64,000 bases of DNA from the NCBI GenBank assembly GCA_038087015.1, contig JASBNA010000035.1, positions 124,001 to 188,000 on the forward strand, in the 5' to 3' direction. The DNA comes from Cerrena zonata. Lineage: Eukaryota; Basidiomycota; Agaricomycetes; Polyporales; Cerrenaceae. Shown here piece by piece: positions 13,367 to 24,276 of the stretch (the first letter of the stretch is position 1; each line of letters starts with the position of its first letter). A program made the position numbers and the translations under genes. The notes beneath the pieces are model-generated. The model worked only from the letters and a program-made list of their open reading frames with translations, did not search any database and was not told the origin of the DNA.

Positions 13367-13652
13367 GATGGGTGATGGTGGTTGTAATGAAACAAGTAAT
13401 AGCTAGTACACGGTGAACGAGGAGTACTTGCAAGCTCAAGTTACTGCTGTATCTCAGCGCTCACTAGTCACTGCTGGGCGTCGGTAGCTTGATTAGGAGT
13501 ATTTCAAAGGAAATTACCTTGTATGTAGTTATATATTAGGAAACTCACATTAAGCGCACATGAGCAGTTGATCATCATTCTACTAGGCTCACATTCCGAC
13601 TTTCAACAAGTTACATTTTACTTCTACACCCTTACTCTCTCTAGCCGCATCT

Positions 13653-14917
13653 ATGAGTGCGAACACCACAGAGACACCGACCGCTATCACCAAAAAGGTC
13701 AAGAAACTCAAGCCTGCCAGGAAACAGGTCAAGCCGGGGGAGGTAGAGAAGAAAGAGGCTCCGCAAACTGGAAAGGAGTATAGTACGTGTCCTGGCCTAA
13801 TCTTCCTACAAATGGATCACCTAATTCCTAATAGATATTTGGTATAACAAATGGGCCGGAGGTGATCGGGAAGACAGTTATTCGAAGTACGTATCATACT
13901 CTCGGTCACTTACTCGACAACTTACTTACACGCACCAGTAAAACCAAATCTCAAACACGATGCAACATGAAACGCGATGCAGGACTTACACGAGCCAATA
14001 CTACTGGTGTGAAATACTGCTGTCTTTTCTTCGCCAGAGGTTGTTGCCCATACGGATGGGAATGCGAATACTTGCATACTCTTCCCGATCCTTTCACCGC
14101 TCTGCCGGAAACATCAAAAGATTGCTTCGCGAGGGACAAGTTCTCGGATTACAGAGATGATATGGGTGGTGTAGGAAGTTTTGCGAGGCAGAACCGAACA
14201 CTTTACGTTGGAAGAATCAAGGAGACCGGAACGGGTCCTGAGACGGAGGAAGTTGTGAAGAGGCATTTTAAAGAGTGGGGGGATATCGAAAAGAGTCCGT
14301 CACGCTTTGTTCAATCTCTTTATTTCTCTGCTGACTTTTATATCTCCTTAGTTCGTGTACTTCAATACCGAAGTGTTGCCTTCGTCACATACGTTCACGA
14401 AGCACACGCCCAATTCGCGAAAGAATCTATGGCCTGTCAATCCCTCGACAACGACGAAATTCTCAATGTTCGATGGGCGACTGAAGACCCTAACCCAGAA
14501 TCCAAAGTCGCTGAAAAGCGAAGACTGGAAGATATGGGACGGGAAGCAATTCAGTCGAAGATGGATCCTAGGATAGTGGAAGCTATGAGGGCCGTTAGAG
14601 CGTTGGAGGATGGTGTCGAGTTGGATGACGAGGGACCGGAAATCGAAGAGATGGAGGACGATGCTGAGGAGGAGAGGAGTGCGAAACGACCGAGGTTAGC
14701 ATTGGAGAATGGGGAGGCAGATCAAATACCTGAACCTGAGGCACCCAAAGCGAGTGGGCTACTCAGTGCGGATACGTTAGAGAGCTTGAAGTACTTTACG
14801 GAGATCAGGAAACGTCAAGCGAACGCCAATGGTTTCGTGCAATCGACATCTGCACCGAAACCTCCGCCGCCAACTGGGCTTGGATTAGCGGACTATGGTA
14901 GTGACGAGGATGACTGA
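13653..14917 (+). CDS. CWC2: Pre-mRNA splicing factor CWC2
   Basis: Cwc2 is a component of the NineTeen (Prp19-related) complex that contacts U6 snRNA and helps the spliceosome's active site form. Four exons (13653-13782, 13835-13886, 13939-14294, 14352-14917) give 367 residues, close to the yeast protein. The order matches: an N-terminal basic lead, the Torus region (IWYNKWAGGD), a CCCH zinc finger near residues 80-105 (CCLFFARGCCPYGWECEYLH), then an RRM with LYVGRI as RNP2 and SVAFVTY as RNP1, followed by the connector helix region (EKRRLEDMGREAI). The C terminus is acidic and ends YGSDEDD. All introns are 52-57 nt and keep phase. It is a nuclear core gene and is convergent with TMA46. The identification is firm. 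Confidence 0.93.
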
Positions 14918-15113
14918 GGTTCTCCAGACTTACGATGTATTTCTCACTTGTCATATTAATGCTTTTGTACATTTATTATTTGGTTCGCGCGTCATCATTT
15001 ACACGATGGAAAAAATGCATAGAAAACGTACAATGTCAGTGTGAGTAATGGCATAATATGCATACAGATCATGTCCGAGGATAGAAAAGCCAAGGTGTAT
15101 TCGCGTTTTCCGT

Positions 15114-16551
15114 TCACTCGCCACCTTCTGGCGAATACCCGTCTGAAAGCTGCAGCTCTGCAATACGTTTCTCTTCCGCTGCCATCTCTTCTTCTTCCTT
15201 CTCCATTCTGTATTTTGCAATATCCCAATCTTCTTCCTCTTCCTCTTCGTCTGCGAACCATTCCGGGTTGTATGAGAACTAAAAGAATTCTGATTAGTTG
15301 ACTATCACCAGAGATAACAAAATATTGGAACGTACGAGATCTCGTCCGCTCATACCGTTGCTCTTGCCCGCAGCAGCTTGAGCATCCTTTGCCTTTTTAT
15401 TAAGCTCGTCTTCCGCCTGTTTCTTATCCAGCCGTGTTCGTTTCCACTTGGCAAACGTTTCCGGCGTGACGGGTGTTAGGTTTGATCCCAATTTGTGTCG
15501 CTAGAAGAAAATTGGTTCAGCTATATTTACCTTTGAAAAGAGGTATTAGCCTTACCTCGACTTCCAAGAACTCTTCCAAACTAATCTGGTTCGCCTTCTC
15601 TGCATCTTCCAAAGCCTTGCGTTGCGATTTGAGCATAAATCCTGGTGGTAGTGCATGTCGATATTTGCAATTATCACCATCAGGACACTCCCAGAACCAC
15701 CCGAACCTGATAGACATTGAGTAACGGATACAGTATAGACGGCGGAAGTGGGACATACTTCTCGGACTCAATAGCTTGAATGAAATGTTTGCAGACAATC
15801 TACGGGAAAGAATTTAATCACGAATAACGTAAAACAGAGGAACGTGCATAGCATACGTCGGTCGTTGTTCTTGGGTTGCCATGTTTTGAGAGAATAACGT
15901 TCTGTAGCTTCTCCTCGTCCCACTTGTCCATTGTGTCTAGAAGATATCAATTAATGAGCTAAAAGATCTCTAATGTAACACAGAACGTACCTTGCATCTT
16001 ATCCTCTCGACTATCCTCGTACAAGTTCTTCTTCTCCACTTTCCTCCCCACGTTCATGTCATGACTAAACTTACACTTGACCCCCTTGGTGCACGTCCCA
16101 ACCTTGTAAAACGCACAAAGTATGGTCTTGGGATCGACACCAAAGGGTACTTTTTGTGCCTGCACGGGACCCAAGAGGGCGGCCTCCTCCTTCCTCCGCT
16201 TCTCTTCATCCAGTTTGGCTTTGTCTCGAAGGGCCTTCTCTTTCTCCTTCTCGAGCGCAGCACGAGACTTTCCAGCAGTCTGTTGCTGCTTCTCGATCTG
16301 TGCGATTTGTTTCTGAACCTTGGAAGATTTGTTTTTCTACCAAAAGTAGCAGAATCAATTTGGTCTGTTCGATCAGACACAACCAATGTTGCAAAGAACA
16401 TACATTTTTCATCCCGAAGGTCTATAGATTCCTCGTCAACGATCTACATCAGCATTCCTAACCTTTTGGCATGCAACTACGAAGAAGAATATACCTTGTC
16501 ATCCTTCACTTTGGAGCTGGACCCTGCTGGCTGCTGCTTCTTTGGCGGCAT
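15114..16551 (-). CDS. TMA46: Translation machinery-associated protein TMA46 (ZC3H15/DFRP1 family)
   Basis: TMA46 binds and stabilises the developmentally regulated GTPase Rbg1/DRG1 and associates with ribosomes in the cytosol. Eight exons (16551-16495, 16421-16404, 16336-15991, 15936-15857, 15799-15759, 15706-15556, 15500-15336, 15278-15114) give 340 residues, close to the yeast length. The basic start MPPKKQQ is followed by TFGMKNK on an 18-nt exon and a charged helical stretch. The first CCCH finger reads [20 protein letters not shown] second finger runs from CKHFIQ to [11 protein letters not shown] across an intron. The DFRP segment with [14 protein letters not shown] follows, then an acidic EEEEEEDWD tail. 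All phases agree. The large plus-strand open frame over its 5' half is an antisense shadow. Confidence 0.92.
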
Positions 16552-16858
16552 TTTCGAGCTAGAGAAGACTATTAAACCAAATAGTAGTGTTGACCGAGAA
16601 GGAGCAGACTACGGTGTCGTGCAGTCAAGTGAGAGATCTGAAATCAAGCTGGCCGCCAGAGCACCGGTGTCCGTGCGGTTTTAGGATGATGTAGTACTAG
16701 GCGCCTAGGATAATTGCAACATCATCTCCGCCGAAAACATGGTTTTTTCCTTACCCTTCTACAACTATATGTTTGATTTGGGATTTTGCGACCCTGAATG
16801 AACAAGCTCAAAACGCCTTACCTTCAACATTGTCTATCTTGTTTGTTCAGTTCGCTGA

Positions 16859-17407
16859 ATGATTTTTACAAACGATGTTCTTTCGACCAACTCCCGGCGC
16901 GGAGTCTTGGTACTAGTAGGTTCATGCCATAGCTCCACTCCCTGTTATCTCTATATTGCAGCCTCGTCCATTGTCATAAGCCAAGATGAATCCGAGTTCC
17001 TCTTTAGTTGCAGACTTTCTACCAACTGGCAGTTTTTTACGACACGTCTGGTATTTGTTCCAGTTTGTCGACATACGTACTTACACCACATACTAATTGG
17101 AGATAATACAGGTAAATGGTTGCCACCAGACGATGAGGAGTGCTGCTTTGATCGGACATGGGCTTTGAACCTATTCCATGATGAATGGGAGGTCTATCTC
17201 ATTCGGTTGTATGCAGCTCCGTTGTTCATCTATGATGTTACACGATTCATCAAAAGAACCAAGATTGACATGGAGACTATGCTGATTGTGATTGCTATGT
17301 TCAAGGACATCCCGAGAAAAAACGCGGTACGCTCCACGTATTATAGTTCAGCTAAGATTATTTCTACCTTATCTTCTTTAGAGTCACAATTGCGCGAAGC
17401 ACTGTAA
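16859..17407 (+). CDS. Unrecognised coding segment upstream of the kinase gene
   Basis: An open stretch of 182 codons has protein-like composition in its second half (WALNLFHDEWEVYLIRLYAA, then ETMLIVIAMFKDIP). It is followed by possible donor and acceptor sites and a continuation SLESQLREAL. I do not recognise the family. It may be an independent small gene or 5' exons of the kinase gene starting near 18119. The start and end are uncertain. Confidence 0.28.
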   Translation: MIFTNDVLSTNSRRGVLVLVGSCHSSTPCYLYIAASSIVISQDESEFLFSCRLSTNWQFFTTRLVFVPVCRHTYLHHILIGDNTGKWLPPDDEECCFDRTWALNLFHDEWEVYLIRLYAAPLFIYDVTRFIKRTKIDMETMLIVIAMFKDIPRKNAVRSTYYSSAKIISTLSSLESQLREAL

Positions 17408-18118
17408 GTATACTGGGCTGCTTACTAGAACGCCGCGGCACTGTATTGATTTAAACTTTCATGGCGTTGCCATTACCTCAGTCTTCTTCGACTGTCAATC
17501 TCTCCCCAGTCCGTTACATCACAGCATCTGACTGATCCTAGGGATAGAAGCAAGATTGTATTGTCAAATGGGGAACCCGTCGCCAAAAGACAACAGTATG
17601 CATTCGAATCCAATGCATCTCACAGGGTCGTATCAATGAGTCGTAACATTAGGTAAGGACTGAGAGAAATCTTCGAGATTTCAAACTCTCTCTTCGTTCA
17701 TATAAGTTGTCCCAAGCTCGGTTCTTCCTGTCATACATCCCTTGAACGTTACTTTCCCCTTTCACATCTATGTTGAGGGACTACTCACCATCAGTCGATG
17801 ATTACATCTACATCGACTCACCTATGATATATGATACTCGTCCTTCATCTCTTAACTCGAATCTTCTATTAGCTAACGCAAGTTCGGACACTCCGGTCGG
17901 CTGCTTCCTGAAGATACTTATTGAAGACCAATCGGGAACATGTCCTGTAAGTCAATTGCTATTACTTGTGCCCGAGCTGTTAAAGGTATTCAACCACTCC
18001 TGTAAAGGTTTGCTACACGAAATCGGACGATTGTTCGAGTCCGCCAAGATCTAGAACCAACACCAATCATTTTTCTTATGTACAGGCTACATCATCTTGC
18101 CCCTTCTACACCCCCTAC

Positions 18119-19580
18119 ATGTCATTCTGCAGCCAAAGCTGCTATGAGCTAGCTGTTTGCTTTTGTGTCATGCTGGATGGATCCTTGCGATCCAGACCGC
18201 ATGAAATGATTGTTCTCAATCTTCGCGATAGCCTTGCTCAAAAGGCACTCAATATGATGCAAAAGGTGTTTAGAGCTTCAATCTTTTATTCGCAGCCTCA
18301 AACTGATATTGAGTGCTATAGATAGCAGACAGTTCTCCTATTTACCAACGACCGTTACGTAGCCTGATCATCCAACTGGCCAGACTTTCCGAGAGGCTCC
18401 CGTCGTCACTTTTCCTCAAGGCGTCAGGCTGGAGAATGGGGCCGGCTTCCCTAACTTCATGTCTGGAGGATTCGCAGACGTCTATCGTGGCAGGTACCAA
18501 CGGAAAGATGTGGCACTGAAAGTCCTCCGTGCCTTCTCCAATACGAACCAAGTGACTCAAGACATCTTAATACGAGTCAGTGCCTCCGTTTATCCAAATC
18601 TGTGCTGAGGTACTAATGGAGATATAGAAACTCCACTACGAAGCTCTTCTGTGGCGTAATATCAACCATCGCCACGTATTACCTTTCCTGGGCATCGACG
18701 ATTGCATCTTCAATTCCGGCGCGTGCATGGTGTCTGCATATATGGCTCATGGTTATGTCCGACACAAGACGGAGGCTCTACTGCGGCAATATGGACAGGA
18801 CGATCTGTACTATCGCCGATACATCTACAAATGGGTAAGTCTTTTTAAGTTAGAAAGATTTGTAAAAATACCAAACACTTGTATTTGCCCTAGCTATATG
18901 AAACGGCACTGGGTCTGGATTACCTTCACGAAGAAGGCATAGTGCACGGAGACTTGCGCGGAGTGAGTACTTTCTTACAGTCTCAAGACCTTCATATTCT
19001 AACTCGCCGGCGCAACTTGAAAGCCCAATATCCTTATCGATGAAACTCGCTCCGTTCTCCTCGCGGATTTCGGCTTGTCCGTCTTTGCCGAATCCAACAG
19101 CAGACAAAATGGGTCTTCCAGAGGTGGAAACCCACGGTGGATGGCACCTGAACAACTGGACCCAGAGGGGTGTGGAAAGAATTCAGACCGGCCCACCATA
19201 CATAGTGATGTTTTCTCGTTCGCATGCGTATGCGTCGAGGTATGTCATTTTTCTACAATGAACAAGTGTTCCTTGGCTAACGTGTAGCTTTCTAGCTCTA
19301 TACTTCTCAAATCCCATACCAGGAACTCACAGACTATCAAGTCCTGATGGGCGTTCCTCAGGGAAGAAGACCTGCATTCAAGACCAGAAACACCGACTTT
19401 GAATTGGATGTCGGCATCCCGCTGGAGCCATTAAAACGCCTTGCTAACAGGTGTTGGTCGCATGCACCCGAAGAACGCCCCCATATTAAGGAGATCGTCA
19501 GCCACATGGCCGATTTACAAATACCATGGGCCTCCTCTCCTATGTCGAATACGTGGCCAGTGTTTGACTCTGGTTGCTGA
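18119..19580 (+). pseudogene. TKL/tyrosine-kinase-like protein kinase, frame-broken
   Basis: This matches the agaricomycete-expanded tyrosine-kinase-like family. The leading helical region (LAQKALNMMQK, then after an intron SLIIQLARLSERLPSSLFLK) runs into the kinase domain, but the domain continues one frame away (GVRLENG, then SGGFADVYRG). One base seems missing near 18420. Otherwise the kinase is complete: VALK lysine, WRNINHRHVLPFLGI, HEEGIVHGDLRG (HGD instead of HRD, usual for this family), LADFGLS, RWMAPEQL, DVFSFACVCVE joined to LYTSQIPYQEL, and CWSHAPEERP. Introns at about 18573-18628, 18835-18894, 18962-19020 and 19240-19295 keep phase. The 5' limit is unresolved. It may be a recent pseudogene, a sequence error or a gene whose start lies after the break. 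Confidence 0.65.
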
Positions 19581-20455
19581 GGAAGAGCTGTGTCCGGCTG
19601 TATCAAGGGTTTCGTCACTTTGGAAGATTATTGTAGAAGCTGGCTTCAAGTAACAAGGTACAGGAAATGTGACATAGGTTCTTGACAGCCTCGAACGAAA
19701 CGATGTGAAAATGGTATCTATTTCTGTCTTGAATGTATTCGTCGATGAATCACAATGCATCGTCATCGACTCGAAACAGCTTCCTGATCTCAAGAGTTCT
19801 GTCTGTATATACATGTTCGCCTCTCAGGGTACATCATCTCAAGACATGCACATCAGAGAGTCCTGACCGTCAGCGGAACACGCGAATCTCACTTATTCAA
19901 CCCCGTCCTTTCCCCACAATCTTCACCGCATTGAGTCTGTTTCTACATCCACGTTCTATGAACGACCCTGCGTACGCGCTTTCCGACGAACGCACTGTCT
20001 TGAACTCAATCTTCTCAATACCGCGGCGTTTGTGAGCTTACTTCCAATTCCAACTTGGTCTTGAAACAGACGGGCTTGGGCTATTTCATCTGAGATTTGG
20101 TCGGTGCCGACTGACAGCCGCCGAATCGATACAGGGGTGATACACGGAGACAAGAATCGTATTGAAGACTAGTCGGCTACATCGTAGTAGGTTACCGATG
20201 AGAATGGAACTTAGTTGAGTAGGTAGAACAGACGGGAGGTCAGGTAACAGTAATGAATATGAGACAGATGAAAGAATAAGGTAAATGCGGATGGGAGGGG
20301 TATAGGTGGGGTATGGAGAAAATTGAAAAAGTGCGAGTAGGCTGAGGAGAGTGATGAAGATAAAGGTAGATAGGAGTGGAATCAGGTAACTGAAGATCAA
20401 GCTACTCCGCAAGGGTTAGGCGTGGATATGTTTGGTGATCCCGGTCTTCATATTG
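19581..20455. other. Intergenic stretch, no supported gene
   Basis: The stretch lies between the convergent kinase and C2H2 genes. Only short open frames without recognisable motifs are present; 20200-20400 is purine-rich on the plus strand. Confidence 0.5.
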
Positions 20456-21539
20456 TTAAGCACTGTCGTTTGGTTAGCACGATATCATCCAATAAGTAGA
20501 TCAAAATGACATACAATTTTTTGGAGGAGGTGAGGGTTTGATGGGCTGGACTGACCAGCCACAGTATATTCTGTGTTTGTCGAGTTGTTCCTTTCGAGGA
20601 AACGCGCAGCGGCAGTTCTTCGTTTGGCACGTATAGATGCTGTGAAATGGTTAATCATTCAGTCCCAATACTAGAAAGCGGTTGTAGTTACTTACACATT
20701 TTCACCGTAGCAAGCAAGGTTCTTTTCCAAATCGTGATTGACTAAGTGCGAAGTCAAAGCGCTTTGGTTAAGCAATACACTATTGCAGCCATCCCTGGAG
20801 CAGGTGATGTTTTTCTTGCATCCGGTGTGAGCAATCCTTCGTGATGCTTCCTCTCTCTGTAAGATATGTAAGAAATAAGAACGCCATTAATAAAAGAAAT
20901 ACTTACAGCTGCTTTGGTACGAAGAGTGATGAAGACATCGAGTGGTACGCCATGCAAATCCACAGACGAGGAATCCATGTCGGACTCAATATCCGAGCTC
21001 ACAAAATCCCAGTCGTCGTCGTCGTCCACTAGGGTTCGAAGGTCGGATTCGATAGACTTGGGTGACCCCGACCCAGCAGAACTAGTCTCTCCCGATGTTC
21101 TGGGCAAACTTTGTGGACGCATGGTCCTAGGATATGACGAGTCTGATGAGGATTGGCGATGATTGGTCTGAGCGTAGTACTCGAGTTCGGGAGGGATGGG
21201 AGGTACCGGCTTTCTGCGGAGTGTGTCGCGACGGATGTTGCCATTGGAGCAGAACAACTCGACCCTGTTGTGGTGTCGAGAACGTCGCTCAGGCTGCTCG
21301 TGGGGCGCAGGCGAGAAAATAGTCTTCTTTACCTCGCTAGACCACTGCGCCAACTGAGGATTAGAAGACAAGCTTTCGTCCCTTTCGAGGACTATGGCGC
21401 GACGCTTGCATGGATCCATATCGCTCAAGGTACGAGACCTGTAGTGCCCTTGTCTGTTGACCTCTTCGAGCGAGGGATGTCCACTGACGCAATGTACGCC
21501 ACGTCTGGGTTCGATCACGGGAGCAATAGTAGAGGGCAT
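20456..21539 (-). CDS. C2H2-type zinc finger protein
   Basis: Four exons (21539-20907, 20856-20696, 20639-20556, 20462-20456) give 294 residues. The first two thirds is Ser/Pro/Arg-rich and disordered, with an acidic patch VDDDDDWDF near residue 165. The C terminus holds a C2H2 finger, CSRDGCNSVLLNQSALTSHL with the second His four residues later (C-x4-C-x12-H-x3-H). A related finger, CQTKNCRCAFPRKEQLDKHR, closes with Cys instead of the last His. The second finger was revealed only by joining exons; the last coding exon is just seven bases. A nuclear DNA-binding or protein-binding role is likely, but targets cannot be inferred. The family is not one I can name. Confidence 0.7.
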
Positions 21540-22727
21540 TGATATATATAGAGGTCTTTCGTCAAGAGAAGAAGCGTGGGGATTGGGTGAAGAGTGGTGG
21601 GAGTTGTGTAATATCTGGTTCAGTGGGTGTTTATTCTGGTGAAAAGCGGGACGACGAGGACTCAGGATACTTTATACCATCCCTCAAAAGGAGTCACAGC
21701 GTGAAGGCGATGATATTGAATTTGGATTTACCGATCCGACACCACGTTGAATCTCATCGTGTCGTAGAGGCGCGGATTGGGAAGGAGCTTCGCGCCTCTC
21801 CATTGTTCTCGGAGTAGTCCCTGCAGTGTCCATTCGTTCGGTCAAACAGTTGGGTTTTGCGGTACTGTAATTGGCACGTTCAAGTATGAATTCCTTTCCC
21901 TGGACGGAAGTTGCTTGGGAAGAACAAGATAGTATAGGGACCTGAGTATTCATTCTGTGAGTATGCTGGTATCTGTAGAGCCTCTCTACAACCAAGATCG
22001 CTTCATTGGTTTCACAATAGTCAGTAACTAGTGGAGATTAGTCTCAGATTCCGGCGTCCAAATGCGAAAAGAACCGTAAGACCAGAAGCGTGGCCACTGA
22101 GCCACCCAGCACGCCTTTCCTGCGTGGATCGGATGAGATCCTATGAGATCTATTTCAAGCGTATCGGATTTTGACCAGATCAGGCCCGAGTCTAAAGCAT
22201 GGCGTTTGCCGTTCAGCCACTCCGAGGAAGACCCAACCGTCTTAAGTCGCATTATGTGGCGCAACCAACGTCCACCATTGAACCACTCACCGTCTGAAAA
22301 CGGAAAATCGACATGTTGACATTGGGCGTTAGCGCTTACTACCCAGCCGCAGTGAACGAGGATATCTGCCCTTATACAGTAGTTCGTATCCTATATGAAG
22401 AACCTATGTCGCCGCTGCACAGCAACTACACCATAAGTTTTTTTAGGATTCAAGACAGCAGTCACTAGTAATAATACTCACCACCGTTACCAGTAACTAA
22501 TAGGTGTTTGTGTCTTGAAGGTCTAGACTCTAAACTGAGCTTGAAAAAAGAACTCAGCGTCGCTCCCACGGTTAACATTCGCTAATGCGTCATACCTTTC
22601 CTTCTGACTCTTTCGTCATAGCTGAATTTCACTGCTGAAGTTCGTCTGGTAGCCTGTCAGTGTAATTTCACACCGCGGAGTTTGCACTCTCTGACATATT
22701 TCTTCTTCTCCTTCTCAGAAGTGAATC
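21540..22727. other. Intergenic stretch between divergent C2H2 and COQ4 genes
   Basis: No supported coding sequence. Short open frames lack recognisable motifs. The stretch must contain the two divergent promoters; I saw no clear TATA box. Confidence 0.45.
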
Positions 22728-23737
22728 ATGTCCGTCTTCGTTAAACATGGCTTGCGAGCAGCCACTCGTCAGATCCGCCATGCTCCGGCAGGTGCACCAT
22801 GCGCCAGGTTGGCGTGTGCCTACCCAGGACAAAAGCGTTCGCTCAAAACGCAACCATTATATGAAGGACACGTTCCTTTAAATTGGTTTGAAACAGCATT
22901 GTTAGCCGTAGGATCTGCCTACAAGTCCTTAACCGACCCCAGACGCGGAGGTATGTGATTTACAGTCACAGAAGGCTTATTCTTTGCAGAGAAGAATAAT
23001 GTCATGAACTAGATATGATTGCTGCCATTGGGGACATCACGGCAGGTCCCGTTCTTCCTCGGCTACGTGACACCATGCTTGCCAGCCCAGAGGGCAGGCA
23101 AATCCTCAAGGACCGTCCAAGGATCAATACGCGAACTGTTGACTTGGAAAAGCTCGCACAGCTACCAGAGGGTACTGTTGGACGAGCGTATATCACCTGG
23201 CTAGAGAGGACAGGTGTCACGCCAGATACTCGAGAACCAGTGCGTTTAAACGCTTAATATCATCTAGTGACGTCAACTAAAGGTTGTGGTGAAACCAAGG
23301 TCCATTATGTCGATGACCCCGAGCTAGCATATGTCATGCAAAGATATCGGGAATGCCATGATCTCTACCATTGTATCTTCAACCTTCCCGTCAACTTTGA
23401 ATCGGAACTTGCGCTGAAATATTTCGAGTTTGCGAACCTTGGTCTTCCTATGGCTGGTTTCGCAGCAGCGTTTGCTCCCTTACGACTGACATCACAGAAG
23501 AGGGCCCGATTGTTCAATGAATATGTACCCTGGGCGATCAAGTGCGGAACGAGTGCGAAGAGCCTCATCACTATTTACTGGGAGAAGCGATGGGAGCAGG
23601 ATGTCGAGAAGGTCAAAAGCGAGTTTGGCATTTGGGACCCGCCGGTCGCCAGGTGGGGGAAACCTTTGAACGAAGCGAAACTGGCAACGGGGAGACAGCA
23701 AAGGGAATTAGGTAGCCAGACTACTACGCAGTCGTAG
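22728..23737 (+). CDS. COQ4: Ubiquinone biosynthesis protein COQ4, mitochondrial
   Basis: Coq4 acts at the matrix face of the inner mitochondrial membrane, in the complex that modifies the coenzyme Q ring, and is needed for complex assembly. Three exons (22728-22950, 23013-23239, 23300-23737) give 295 residues, in the usual range. The N terminus is basic and amphipathic, as expected for a mitochondrial presequence. Family landmarks include HVPLNWFETALLAVGSA, GDITAG, VGRAYITWL, YVMQRYRECHD and the metal-binding HDLYH with a Glu further on in NFESE. FEFANLGLPM and IYWEKRWE follow. All intron phases agree. It is a single-copy core gene; the product is identified with confidence. Confidence 0.94.
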
Positions 23738-24276
23738 CTTGTTGCAGGTAATGATGACTATTCTTCTTACTAATCAGTTTCTCCTTGCGTGTTGGAAAGA
23801 CCTCCTGCTCGAGAAATAAACATAACATAAATCCATTGAACGAAGTGACAGATGCGAAAACGGAATCCAAAGACCACGATGCCTAGCAAACAGCTAAATG
23901 CATGAACGTATACGCGAATAACAATATGAATATGAAGATTCGAAATGGGCTGCATAACCTGGTATGACTGTATGGATGGAGATTGTATAAGATGACGGGA
24001 GAGAAATGTTTCTGAGGGTACGGGAATGAAGTGTGAGGGATGGTGAGGAACGACAACTGCAATGTGAGGAGAGCGCAGGAAAACATGTATGTGATGAATT
24101 ACTATGTAATAAATGCAACGAGATGCATGAAAAAAAACATTGACAGGGGAACAAACAGATTTGGGGGGTGGATCGATAGCAATGCATCATAGGTAGTAAT
24201 TCGAGATCATAAGGAGATGTCATAAGATTTCCTTTCATTCATTTCGTTTTCCACAATCATTTTCTGGCTTGGGTCC
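23738..24276. other. 3' intergenic region between convergent genes
   Basis: The region lies between the ends of COQ4 and the Ser/Pro-rich gene. It has purine-rich and AT-rich runs but no coding signal. Confidence 0.5.

Noticed and set aside
15992..16684. Plus-strand open frame of 230 codons
   Set aside because: It is antisense to the 5' half of TMA46, which has clear family motifs in consistent phase.
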